Positions 1 through 7,054 of a stretch of 26,697 nt of DNA are shown in pieces; within the stretch, counting starts at the first letter, position 1, and each line of letters opens with the position of its first letter. The notes under the pieces are model-generated. The model saw only the letters and a program-made list of their open reading frames with translations. It ran no database searches and was not told the DNA's origin. The DNA lies in NCBI GenBank assembly GCA_964491395.1, contig CAZBGI010000048.1, positions 1 through 26,697 of the forward strand, written 5' to 3'. This DNA is from SKVR01 sp964491395 (GTDB taxonomy: Bacteria > Bacteroidota > Bacteroidia > Bacteroidales > UBA7960). Both the position numbers and the translations under genes were made by a program.

Positions 1-36
1 AGGGAGGTTGAAACACACATTCAATGATATTCAGAA

Positions 37-142
37 CGGAAATACAATTTCCGATCATGCACAAAAAGCAAGTTGCATGCAAACAAAATAAATTAGTTAA
101 AACAACGTTTACATGAAGTTATAAACCCTTAAAGTTAGGGTT
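37..142. repeat. Small inverted repeats ahead of the first gene
   Basis: The first 202 bases carry no gene I can support. They hold three short perfect inverted repeats: CGGAAAT/ATTTCCG at 37-43 and 47-53 with a 3-nt loop, CATGCA/TGCATG at 56-61 and 74-79, and AACCCT/AGGGTT at 124-129 and 137-142. None is followed by a T-run, so I do not call a terminator. They may be leader structure, operator sites or chance in an AT-rich spacer. A clear TAnnTTTG promoter was not found here; TAGGGTTG at 136-143 is one base off. Confidence 0.3.
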
Positions 143-202
143 GCAGAATAAACATTCCATTTACCAACTGAGTTTAGCTGTTATTAAACCAAAGGAGCTG
201 TT

Positions 203-1075
203 TTGAAAGACTACAAACTGAAGAACCTTCAAGCAAAAATCACCCGGATGGCAGCATTCAGGCTACTCATCCTTGCCGGATTTCTCCTGACGATTAGTTC
301 CTGTATGCCGGGTAGACATACTGCACGTTCTTTCATTGATAAAAAAGAACAGATTGCCATAATGATCACCCCTCCTGCCAACACTTTTCTTTATTATTAT
401 CCTGACAGTTACACTTTCGACACGGACTCGCAAGCCAAAGGAGAAGACATTGAGAGCAGCCATTTTCTCAAAGATATTGATGTGGAAAGGGCAACGCAAA
501 TATTTACCGAGGCTTTGCTGGACGGCTTGAAAAAATATGATATTAAGGTATTTTCGCAGGAACAATTCGACCAGTTCCTTGCCCATGAAGGCGACAGGTA
601 TATTTTTGCTATGGCCCAGACGGAGATGGTGGAGTCAGACAGACAGCATACCGACAAGGCCCTCATTGACACCACCCTGTACAGGCAGGATTTTCTGCTT
701 CGTACCGTTGAGCGAAATACCTGGTTTGAGTTTTCACAGGTTGATAAGCAGGATGAAGATGCCGGAATGAAAGTATTGTACAGCACGTTTTTTACTGCTG
801 ACCATGTAGACGGACGATTTCGCTATCGTGGGCTTACAGGAGAGGTCTTTTATGAATACAGTTCTCACCTCATCAGTCTTGAAGACATTTACAGTCTCAA
901 TCACTTTGCCGGGACAAAAAATGCGAGGTACATCTTTGATTTTTTACTCAACCGGTATGTAGAACAAAACGCGCAACCATTTTTGTCACAACCCGTAAAT
1001 ATGAGATACCTCCCGAGCCAGGATAAATTGACAAGAAGTCGCGACGATCAACAGTTTATCATTATGCAACCCTGA
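203..1075 (+). CDS. Predicted lipoprotein of unknown function
   Basis: I do not recognise the family. The 290-aa protein has a basic N-terminus, a hydrophobic stretch (about residues 17-31) and a lipobox-like LTISSC with the acceptor cysteine at residue 34, so it is probably exported and lipidated. The rest has no membrane segment and is mixed alpha/beta in composition, with many Asp, Gln and Tyr. I chose the TTG start because AAAGGAG at 191-197 lies 5 nt upstream, an unusually strong Shine-Dalgarno for this window; the first ATG, at 248, would still leave a complete signal peptide (MAAFRLLILAG...). It converges on the beta-helix lipoprotein gene downstream and has no obvious partner on its own strand. 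Confidence 0.75.
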   Translation: MKDYKLKNLQAKITRMAAFRLLILAGFLLTISSCMPGRHTARSFIDKKEQIAIMITPPANTFLYYYPDSYTFDTDSQAKGEDIESSHFLKDIDVERATQIFTEALLDGLKKYDIKVFSQEQFDQFLAHEGDRYIFAMAQTEMVESDRQHTDKALIDTTLYRQDFLLRTVERNTWFEFSQVDKQDEDAGMKVLYSTFFTADHVDGRFRYRGLTGEVFYEYSSHLISLEDIYSLNHFAGTKNARYIFDFLLNRYVEQNAQPFLSQPVNMRYLPSQDKLTRSRDDQQFIIMQP

Positions 1076-1169
1076 ATCAAAGGCTCCTGAACCTTGTTTT
1101 GCGGGACATGCCTTTTAAGAATAACAGAAGAATATCCTGATTTTCGGCCCTGTCAATCGGCAGTTTGAA

Positions 1170-2690
1170 TCATTGATTTTCATCATCCTCATCTTCCTCA
1201 ATCTCGTAGTACTGGTAAGCACCCATGTCTACCCTCTCAGCCCTGCTGTTACCAAGTATATCAAAAGGGATATCCACAGCAATGCCAGGATCTCCGGCAC
1301 CCACTGCCGGACTTTCTTCCTGAAGTCTCAAATCGTTCTCTGATGGATTCACAAAACGGGGATTCTCATTAAAAAGACTGTTTTCAAAAAAGGCCCCATG
1401 CTGGTTTTGTAAAGAGGTGCGAACAATGCTGTGATCGAACAGCGCATTGGCATGGGAATTATCGGGGTAGATATCCAGTACTATTTCTTCCTGCAAACTT
1501 CCGTAAATAATAGAATTTCCAAAGTATGCTTTCTCAATCTCTCTTACATTGACTGTTTCCGTTGTATCTATAAAATAATTGTTGATTAATACCGAAGGGG
1601 TTTGGCGGATGGCGCCCTGCCAGCTATAATAGTTGCCTACAGTGAGATGACGAAAATCGTATTTTCCTCCGTACTGTATTTTTATGGCATGCACTCCGCA
1701 ATCAGCGACCACCAGGTTGCTGGCTTCCACCCAGGCGCCATTGAGTTCCAGTCCTGTCTGGTCCATGCCCGAGATGAGTGTATTTCGCAACCGTAGGGTG
1801 GGTTCGGTAAAACTCCCAATGGAGTCCATAATAATGCCATAAGTTCCATTCTTGATAACGGCATGATTGACGTCATGATCTTTGGAAGTAGCCGAAAGCC
1901 ATATATATCCCCATTGACCGGGGATATTGCTGTAGCCGGGCTCAAGCCGGTCGCCCTGGAAGGTAACCGGAGATTCCTGTGTCCCGTTCACACGAAAAGA
2001 AGCTCCTGAAGTAAAAATCATGGCCGACTGGTGATGCAGATGCACGTTGGTACCCTCTTCTATGGTAAGGGAAACATCCGGAGCAACAAACAAAATCCCA
2101 TAAATCACATAGGGCTTGGGGCCTGACCAAACAGCATTTTCGTCGAGCACAAAATACTCAATATCATTGATCGAATCATAATAGTTGGGCCGGATAAAAT
2201 GGGCATCCTGCCCCCAGGCCACCAGTTTCACATCCTGGATGTTATTGTTGATTTCAAAAACCACACTGTCAGATATGATCAGGGGTAAATCCTGCCCGGT
2301 AGGGTCTACGGTAACCTCCACAAAAACAAAAAGGCTGTCACGAGGTCCAATTTCCAGGTCTCTCAATTGTCTGCCCGACTGACCGTCAGCATTGATGCGA
2401 AAGTAAGATTGTGAACCAGCAGCAAGTTCAAGATTAGAAATCTTTACTCTTGCATTATGCCGGTTGTACACTTTAAAGAACCGGGTAGAAGAACCCACTG
2501 TGGTAAAAACGGTATCAAACAACAGGGAATCGACACTGAATTCCAGCTGCAGACTGGGGGAAGTATTGTATTCATCCTGCCGGCAAGATTGCATCTGCAC
2601 AACCAAAAAGAACCCTGAAACAACCAAGACCCAGAAAACCAATCTTTTAAAAAACATAGCGGGCGTATTTATTGAAGTGAATTCACTCAT
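1170..2690 (-). CDS. Predicted beta-helix surface lipoprotein
   Basis: This is an exported protein of 506 aa with a lipobox-like end to its signal peptide (QMQSC, Cys36). After a beta-sandwich-like N-terminal part (about residues 45-160), residues about 190-440 show the short repeating hydrophobic-turn pattern of a right-handed parallel beta-helix (for example GTNVHLHHQSAMIFTSG, then repeats around asymmetric N/D-rich turns). The C-terminus, with VGAGDPG and then DILGNSR and MGAYQY, matches the conserved tail seen in many Bacteroidota beta-helix proteins (choice-of-anchor Q type). The C-terminal residues are strongly acidic (EIEEDEDDEN). Met12 (codon at 2657) gives a more ordinary signal peptide length and is an alternative start. 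Its substrate is unknown; a role at the cell surface is inferred. Confidence 0.75.
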   Translation of the reverse strand: MSEFTSINTPAMFFKRLVFWVLVVSGFFLVVQMQSCRQDEYNTSPSLQLEFSVDSLLFDTVFTTVGSSTRFFKVYNRHNARVKISNLELAAGSQSYFRINADGQSGRQLRDLEIGPRDSLFVFVEVTVDPTGQDLPLIISDSVVFEINNNIQDVKLVAWGQDAHFIRPNYYDSINDIEYFVLDENAVWSGPKPYVIYGILFVAPDVSLTIEEGTNVHLHHQSAMIFTSGASFRVNGTQESPVTFQGDRLEPGYSNIPGQWGYIWLSATSKDHDVNHAVIKNGTYGIIMDSIGSFTEPTLRLRNTLISGMDQTGLELNGAWVEASNLVVADCGVHAIKIQYGGKYDFRHLTVGNYYSWQGAIRQTPSVLINNYFIDTTETVNVREIEKAYFGNSIIYGSLQEEIVLDIYPDNSHANALFDHSIVRTSLQNQHGAFFENSLFNENPRFVNPSENDLRLQEESPAVGAGDPGIAVDIPFDILGNSRAERVDMGAYQYYEIEEDEDDENQ

Positions 2691-2721
2691 TATAACTAAC
2701 TATATCCAACATTATTGCCTG

Positions 2722-2729
2722 CAAAGATA
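2722..2729 (-). promoter_or_regulatory. Promoter -7 box for the beta-helix lipoprotein
   Basis: On the minus strand this reads TATCTTTG, an exact match to the Bacteroidota -7 consensus TAnnTTTG. It lies about 32 nt upstream of the ATG at 2690. I could not find a TTG at the usual 17-23 nt upstream spacing, so the -33 element is weak or absent. Confidence 0.5.
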
Positions 2730-2782
2730 ACAATAGTGCATCCCAACTGAATGGGGTTCTGATAAAAAAATAGAAGAATTTA

Positions 2783-2812
2783 TTTGTAGCACGTAAAATT
2801 AGCTTAATTTTG
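2783..2812 (+). promoter_or_regulatory. Promoter for the TPR-ribH genes
   Basis: TTTG at 2783-2786 is followed after 18 nt by TAATTTTG at 2805-2812, fitting the Bacteroidota -33/-7 promoter. Transcription should start near 2815-2819, leaving a leader of about 155 nt before the ATG at 2972. The leader is strongly self-complementary and is listed separately. Confidence 0.6.
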
Positions 2813-2813
2813 C

Positions 2814-2893
2814 AGGCTGTAAACAGGCGTAACAGATGAAGTTGCAACCCTGTTGCCTGAAGGCAATCTTTCAGGGAAACCGCCTATCAGCCT
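2814..2893 (+). promoter_or_regulatory. Structured 5' leader, class unknown
   Basis: An 80-nt stretch folds into one long nested hairpin: AGGCTG (2814-2819) with CAGCCT (2888-2893), AGGCG (2825-2829) with CGCCT (2881-2885), CCCTG (2848-2852) with CAGGG (2872-2876), and TTGCC (2853-2857) with GGCAA (2862-2866) around a TGAA loop. All four helices are perfect Watson-Crick. It begins at, or a few bases before, the predicted transcription start, so the outermost helix may be one base shorter in the RNA. It does not match the FMN, TPP or cobalamin riboswitch cores as I know them, nor the SRP RNA apical motif. Function as a leader element is inferred. Confidence 0.45.
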
Positions 2894-2971
2894 CGAAAAG
2901 TAACTGTTTTTTAACCGAAATACGCCATACAAGTAAGAACAGCATTCAACAAACAATTCAATTATAATCAA

Positions 2972-3664
2972 ATGAAGAAAGAAAAAACAAAAGATCAAAG
3001 CGAAAAGAACATTGTTGCCGTAGAAGAAGCACTTAGCAAGAGTGAGCAGTTTATCGAACGCAACCAGAATTTGCTCATTGGCGTAGTAGCCGCTATAGTG
3101 CTGATTATTGCCGGTTATATAGGGTATACCAGGTTTATTCTTGAACCGAAAGAACAGGAGGCCCGCGCTGAAATTTTTATGGCCGAACAATATTTTGAAC
3201 AAGACAGTCTTCGTCTTGCCCTCGAAGGCGATGGTGCTAACCTGGGATTTCTGGATATCATTTCCGATTATGGCATGACCAAAACGGCCAACCTGGCAAG
3301 ATACTATGCCGGCGTTTCGTACCTTAACCTGGGTGAATACGAAGAAGCTATTGAACATCTGCAAAAATTCAGAAAGAAAGATCAGCTTGTAGGAGCCATG
3401 GCTTATGGTGCCCTGGGAGATGCCTATCTCAACATGGACGACTACAGTGAAGCGGCCAAACAATACAGAAGAGCAGCCAACCATGAACCCAACCCTCTCA
3501 CCTCTCCTGCATTTCTTATGAAATTAGGCAGAGTGCTGGAGTTGGAAGGAGATCATGAAGGTGCCCTGGAAGCTTATCAAACCATCAAAAACGATTTTCC
3601 CGATACCAACGAGGGACGTAATATTGAAAAATACATTGCCAGAGTAAAAATGGCTCAGAACTAA
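2972..3664 (+). CDS. Membrane-anchored TPR protein
   Basis: The protein of 230 aa has a charged cytoplasmic N-terminus (residues 1-32), one transmembrane segment (about 34-53, LLIGVVAAIVLIIAGYIGY) and then tetratricopeptide-type helical hairpins (for example about 109-135, 138-168 and 174-205, with ALGDAYLNMDDYSEAAKQY as the clearest). The layout resembles YfgM-like proteins and other TPR adaptors that hold partners at the outer face of the inner membrane. It is the first gene after the promoter and leader, and ribH follows 16 nt downstream, so the two are very probably cotranscribed. The specific partner is unknown. The start has no strong Shine-Dalgarno but is the first Met and gives the expected topology. 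Confidence 0.85.
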   Translation: MKKEKTKDQSEKNIVAVEEALSKSEQFIERNQNLLIGVVAAIVLIIAGYIGYTRFILEPKEQEARAEIFMAEQYFEQDSLRLALEGDGANLGFLDIISDYGMTKTANLARYYAGVSYLNLGEYEEAIEHLQKFRKKDQLVGAMAYGALGDAYLNMDDYSEAAKQYRRAANHEPNPLTSPAFLMKLGRVLELEGDHEGALEAYQTIKNDFPDTNEGRNIEKYIARVKMAQN

Positions 3665-3680
3665 TTAAATCGTTTCACCC

Positions 3681-4301
3681 ATGGCTGAAAAGAAAAAAAA
3701 CCTCTCTGAATATGATGTGCATACTGTACCCAATGCAGCAACAATGACTTTTGCTGTCCTGGTATCTGAATGGAATCACGAAATTACTTTCGCATTGAGA
3801 GATGGGGCAATAAAAACCCTTAAAGAACATGGCGCTACCGATGAGAACATCTTTATCAAATATGTTCCCGGAAGTTTTGAACTGCCCTATGCAGCCAAAT
3901 TAGCGGCAGTTAATATGGATGTAGATGCCATCATCTGCCTGGGTTGTGTTATCCAGGGTGAAACCCGACATTTCGAATTCATCAACAATGCCGTGGCCAA
4001 TGGCATAACCCAGGTAGGTATTGATACAGAAATCCCCGTGATTTTCGGTGTCCTTACCCCCGACACCATGCAACAAGCACAAGACAGAGCCGGGGGGAAA
4101 CATGGCAACAAAGGAGATGAAGCGGCAATCACTGCCATCAAAATGGCAAATCTGGCCGAAGATTTGAATTCCCTCAATGATTTTTGGTGGGATGATGAGT
4201 TGGAAGATGAATTTTACGACGATGACGAATTTCATGATGATGACGATGACGATCTTCCTTTTGATGATGACCGAGAAGATGACTACCCCAAATTGAACTG
4301 A
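3681..4301 (+). CDS. ribH: 6,7-dimethyl-8-ribityllumazine synthase with acidic tail
   Basis: Lumazine synthase condenses 5-amino-6-ribitylaminouracil with 3,4-dihydroxy-2-butanone 4-phosphate, the penultimate step of riboflavin synthesis. Family motifs are all present: SEWNHEIT near residue 30, VPGSFELPYAA near 63, the catalytic-loop GETRHFE with the active-site His near residue 96, and GKHGNKGDEAA near 138. The catalytic domain ends by about residue 165. The usual family length is about 155-165, but here there are 206 residues: from residue 171 to the end, 22 of 36 positions are Asp or Glu, in runs such as HDDDDDD. The tail is read in frame through GAT/GAC repeats and ends at a normal stop. 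Its role is unknown; in an icosahedral RibH it would put many acidic tails at a subunit terminus. Confidence 0.95.
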   Translation: MAEKKKNLSEYDVHTVPNAATMTFAVLVSEWNHEITFALRDGAIKTLKEHGATDENIFIKYVPGSFELPYAAKLAAVNMDVDAIICLGCVIQGETRHFEFINNAVANGITQVGIDTEIPVIFGVLTPDTMQQAQDRAGGKHGNKGDEAAITAIKMANLAEDLNSLNDFWWDDELEDEFYDDDEFHDDDDDDLPFDDDREDDYPKLN

Positions 4302-4313
4302 TAACACTATTTT

Positions 4314-4383
4314 AAATCAGGGTTTAAGAAAATGCAATCCGGGAATGGTTCCCTGCACAATCTTAAACCCTGATTTTTTATTT
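4314..4383 (+). terminator. Intrinsic terminator or attenuator between ribH and fmt
   Basis: AAATCAGGGTTTAAGA at 4314-4329 pairs perfectly over 16 bp with 4361-4376, and is followed by a T-rich tract to 4383. The loop itself holds a GGGAA/TTCCC hairpin (4341-4345 and 4349-4353). This should stop transcripts coming from ribH. Since only 15 nt remain before the fmt start and no separate fmt promoter is evident, partial read-through is possible. Confidence 0.8.
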
Positions 4384-4397
4384 CACAACCCCGGAAT

Positions 4398-5375
4398 ATG
4401 GACAAAAAAGACATGCGAATTGTATTTATGGGTACCCCGGAAATTGCTGTTACCTCCCTCGACGCCATCATACGCAAAGGATTTCAGGTAGCAGCAGTAA
4501 TTACCGCACCTGACAAGCCGGCTGGCAGAGGCAGAAAAATACAATACAGCCCCGTGAAAGAATATGCCCTGGAAAAAGGACTGATGCTAATGCAACCTGC
4601 AAATCTGAAAGATGCGGAATTTCAGCAACAGCTTCAGGAAATTGATCCCCATGTGCAGGTGGTTGTTGCTTTTCGCATGTTGCCCGAAAGCGTATGGAGT
4701 CTCCCACCCATGGGCACCTTCAATATGCATGCCTCACTCCTGCCGCAATACCGTGGAGCAGCTCCTATCAACCACGCGATTATTAACGGTGAAGTCCAAA
4801 CGGGAGTGACCACCTTTTTCCTGGATAAAGAAATTGATACCGGAAAAATTATTGCATCCAGAAAAATAAACATCCAACCTGACGATACAGCAGGGACACT
4901 CCATGATAAGTTGAAATTTTTGGGTGCAGAGCTGGTAACAGAAACGCTTGAGCAAATACTCCGGGGTAACGTGGAGCCCACTGAGCAAACCCAACTCATC
5001 CCCGACCCCGCCGCCCTGAAAAAAGCCCCGAAGATTTTTAAAGAAGATTGCAGGATCAACTGGAATGAAAAGGCACGTAAAATCTGCAACCTTGTCAAAG
5101 GACTGAATCCCGTTCCGGGAGCTTTTACAGAGTTGGATACCGGAGAAGAAAAACCCTTTATGATGAAAATCTGGGAAGCTCATCCCATAGCACAAAATCA
5201 TGATTTGCCAACAGGAAAACTCTTTACCGACAACAAAACATACATCAAAATAAGTTGCAAAGATGGGTTTGTTGATGTGAAAACGATGCAGGCTGCCGGC
5301 AAAAAAAAGATGAAAACGGCGGAATTCCTCCGTGGATACAGCTTTCCCGCAGATGCAGCATCACATAAAAGGTAA
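4398..5375 (+). CDS. fmt: Methionyl-tRNA formyltransferase
   Basis: Fmt transfers a formyl group from 10-formyl-tetrahydrofolate to Met-tRNA(fMet) so translation can initiate. The N-terminal Rossmann-type domain begins RIVFMGTPEIAV and carries the folate-binding and catalytic FNMHASLLPQYRGAAPIN motif at residues 108-125 (catalytic Asn109 and His111) and the DKEIDTG segment with the conserved Asp. The C-terminal OB-fold-like domain follows from about residue 210 (INWNEKARKICNLVKGLNPVPGA). The length, 325 aa, is close to E. coli Fmt (315). The alternative start MRIVFMGT at codon 6 cannot be excluded. It sits 15 nt after the hairpin ending the ribH transcript and is followed by its own terminator. 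Confidence 0.95.
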   Translation: MDKKDMRIVFMGTPEIAVTSLDAIIRKGFQVAAVITAPDKPAGRGRKIQYSPVKEYALEKGLMLMQPANLKDAEFQQQLQEIDPHVQVVVAFRMLPESVWSLPPMGTFNMHASLLPQYRGAAPINHAIINGEVQTGVTTFFLDKEIDTGKIIASRKINIQPDDTAGTLHDKLKFLGAELVTETLEQILRGNVEPTEQTQLIPDPAALKKAPKIFKEDCRINWNEKARKICNLVKGLNPVPGAFTELDTGEEKPFMMKIWEAHPIAQNHDLPTGKLFTDNKTYIKISCKDGFVDVKTMQAAGKKKMKTAEFLRGYSFPADAASHKR

Positions 5376-5392
5376 AACGATAACTTCCAAAA

Positions 5393-5445
5393 CCCCAATA
5401 AAAACAGGCTTTTCAGCCCAAGTTATTAACAATTGGGGCGTTTTT
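5393..5445 (+). terminator. Intrinsic terminator after fmt
   Basis: CCCCAAT at 5393-5399 pairs with ATTGGGG at 5432-5438 across a 32-nt loop, followed by CG and five T at 5441-5445. It lies 18 nt past the fmt stop codon. Confidence 0.6.
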
Positions 5446-5478
5446 ATCAACAAAATCAGTACTTTTCGTATAAATAGC

Positions 5479-5508
5479 TTGGTTTTTTTTAGAAATAACC
5501 TATATTTG
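5479..5508 (+). promoter_or_regulatory. Promoter of the HU gene
   Basis: TTG at 5479-5481, a spacer of 19 nt, and TATATTTG at 5501-5508 form an exact Bacteroidota-type promoter. Transcription would start near 5514, giving a leader of about 50 nt. It is the best promoter match in the window, in keeping with high expression of HU. Confidence 0.75.
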
Positions 5509-5565
5509 CAATGGTTAAAGGACATTTTTAATTCATAAAAGCTAAACTAACTAAAAACGAAAAAA

Positions 5566-5838
5566 ATGAACAAAGCAGAATTAATTGATGCAATGGCATC
5601 TCACTCAGGCTTAACAAAAGCTGATGCAAAAAAAGCTCTTGACGCATTTATTGGGGCAACTACCGAAGCTCTCAAAAGCGGTGACCGCGTAGCACTCGTA
5701 GGTTTTGGTTCTTTCTCTGTATCTATGAGAGAAGAGCGCAAAGGAAGAAACCCACAAACCGGTAAAGAAATTACCATTCCTGCCAAAAAAGTAGTAAAAT
5801 TCAAAGCCGGTGCTGAGCTTTCTGATGTAGTAAAATAA
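5566..5838 (+). CDS. HU-family DNA-binding protein
   Basis: At 90 aa this is a full-length HU-type histone-like protein that dimerises and bends DNA in the nucleoid. It begins with the typical MNKAELIDAMA helix, has the GDRVALVGFGSFSV saddle region near residues 39-52, the beta-arm RKGRNPQTGKEITIPA near 57-73 with the Pro that intercalates into DNA, and ends KAGAELSDVV. It is a single-gene transcript, with a strong promoter upstream and an intrinsic terminator downstream. Confidence 0.95.
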   Translation: MNKAELIDAMASHSGLTKADAKKALDAFIGATTEALKSGDRVALVGFGSFSVSMREERKGRNPQTGKEITIPAKKVVKFKAGAELSDVVK

Positions 5839-5860
5839 ACAGCATCAATCCTAATAAAAG

Positions 5861-5888
5861 CCCCGGAACAACAAGCCGGGGTTTTTTT
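5861..5888 (+). terminator. Intrinsic terminator after HU gene
   Basis: CCCCGG (5861-5866) and CCGGGG (5876-5881) form a GC-rich stem with a 9-nt loop, followed by seven T at 5882-5888. This is a textbook rho-independent terminator 22 nt past the HU stop. Confidence 0.9.
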
Positions 5889-5922
5889 ATGCCCTGCCAG
5901 TGAGATATGCCGCTGAATTTGC

Positions 5923-5953
5923 TTGGCCACTGAAACAAAAGCCACTATTTTTG
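5923..5953 (+). promoter_or_regulatory. Promoter of the ureohydrolase-trmH pair
   Basis: TTG at 5923-5925, a 20-nt spacer and TATTTTTG at 5946-5953 match the Bacteroidota promoter. The expected start is near 5957-5960. This argues against the GTG at 5900 as a start codon for the following gene and favours ATG 5987 over ATG 5966. Confidence 0.5.
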
Positions 5954-5986
5954 CTCTTGCTTACTATGTTTACCAATACACTCTCT

Positions 5987-7054
5987 ATGAATTCAGCCCG
6001 CAATTCCAAAGCCCGCAAAATAGCATCTTTTAATCCTGATGCGGTAGGCAATACAGGCGCCAATATCTTTGGCCTTCCTTTTACAGTTGAGGAAGCCGAT
6101 GTGGTAATCATTCCTGTACCATGGGATGTTACCGTATCCAATCTTGATGGCACCGCAGCAGGCCCGGAAAACATCCTGGAGCAATCCCCCCAGATAGATC
6201 TTTTTGATGAAATAGTTACAGATCCCTGGAAAGCAGGGATTGCCATGGAAGACATCCCACAAGACATTGTTGAGCGCAACCAAAAACTTCGCACAAAGGC
6301 CTCAGCTTACATCACCCTTCTGGAAAAAAACCCTGAGAAAGAAAACAGCCCCGAAAACAAAGCCTTACTTGATACAATCAACAAGGAATGTTCAGTCCTG
6401 ACCGAAAACATTCGTCGAAAAGCCTTAAACTACCTGGCGCAAGAGAAACGGGTTGTATTGCTGGGAGGCGATCACAGCACACCCCTGGGTCTTATCCAGG
6501 CATTGGCAGAGCATCACCCTGAATTTGGCATCCTTCAGATAGATGCCCATGCCGATTTGCGCAAAACTTACATGGGATTTAGCCACTCCCATGCATCTAT
6601 CATGGACAATGCGTCCCAACTCAAACAAGTTAAGCGCATTGTTCAGGTCGGATTACGCGATATTAGTGCCACAGAAGCCCTTACTTTGCAAAACAACCCT
6701 GAAAAATACCATCCCTTTTTTGCCCGTTCTATCCATGCCAGAGGCTTTGAAGGCGAAACATGGAGATCTATCTGCCACGATATCATCAGCCGTCTGCCCG
6801 ACAAAGTATACATTAGTTTTGACATTGACGGCCTCGACCCGGCACAATGCCCCTCAACAGGGACACCCGTACCCGGTGGGCTGGATTACAGCAAAGTGCT
6901 GTACTTGTTTGAGCAGCTGATTGCCTCAGGAAGAAACATCATTGGTTTTGACCTGGTGGAAACCGGACCGGGCCCATCAGATGGCATCATCTCCTGCAGA
7001 ATCCTTTATAAAACCATCGCCCTGATGCTCAAATCCAATCATAAGATCAAATGA
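5987..7054 (+). CDS. Arginase/agmatinase-family ureohydrolase
   Basis: This manganese-dependent hydrolase family cleaves guanidino or related C-N bonds (arginase, agmatinase, formimidoylglutamase, guanidinobutyrase). All metal-binding motifs are intact, numbering from Met at 5987 (355 aa): GGDHS at 160-164, DAHAD at 186-190 and SFDIDGLDP at 277-285. The N-terminal part (IFGLPFTVEEADVVIIPVPWDVTVSN) and a charged helical insertion before GGDHS look like the larger Bacteroidota members usually annotated only as agmatinase family or formimidoylglutamase. I cannot fix the substrate. The frame is open back to a GTG at 5900, but that lies in the promoter region just after the HU terminator; ATG 5966 is a second option. 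The stop overlaps the trmH start by 4 nt (ATGA), so the two are translationally coupled. Confidence 0.85.
   Translation: MNSARNSKARKIASFNPDAVGNTGANIFGLPFTVEEADVVIIPVPWDVTVSNLDGTAAGPENILEQSPQIDLFDEIVTDPWKAGIAMEDIPQDIVERNQKLRTKASAYITLLEKNPEKENSPENKALLDTINKECSVLTENIRRKALNYLAQEKRVVLLGGDHSTPLGLIQALAEHHPEFGILQIDAHADLRKTYMGFSHSHASIMDNASQLKQVKRIVQVGLRDISATEALTLQNNPEKYHPFFARSIHARGFEGETWRSICHDIISRLPDKVYISFDIDGLDPAQCPSTGTPVPGGLDYSKVLYLFEQLIASGRNIIGFDLVETGPGPSDGIISCRILYKTIALMLKSNHKIK

Noticed and set aside
2814..2893. FMN riboswitch or SRP RNA in the ribH leader
   Set aside because: Neither the conserved FMN junction sequences nor the SRP GGAAG-containing apical loop can be found; only a nested hairpin is evident, so it is listed as unassigned.
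2804..3484. 226-codon open frame on the minus strand
   Set aside because: It lies antisense to the TPR gene, which has a promoter, a coherent TM-plus-TPR protein and an operon partner; the antisense product has no domain and a Cys/Phe-rich, non-natural composition.
5900..5986. GTG at 5900 as the ureohydrolase start
   Set aside because: It begins 12 nt after the HU terminator T-run and upstream of a TTG-N20-TATTTTTG promoter; the added N-terminus does not look like the family.
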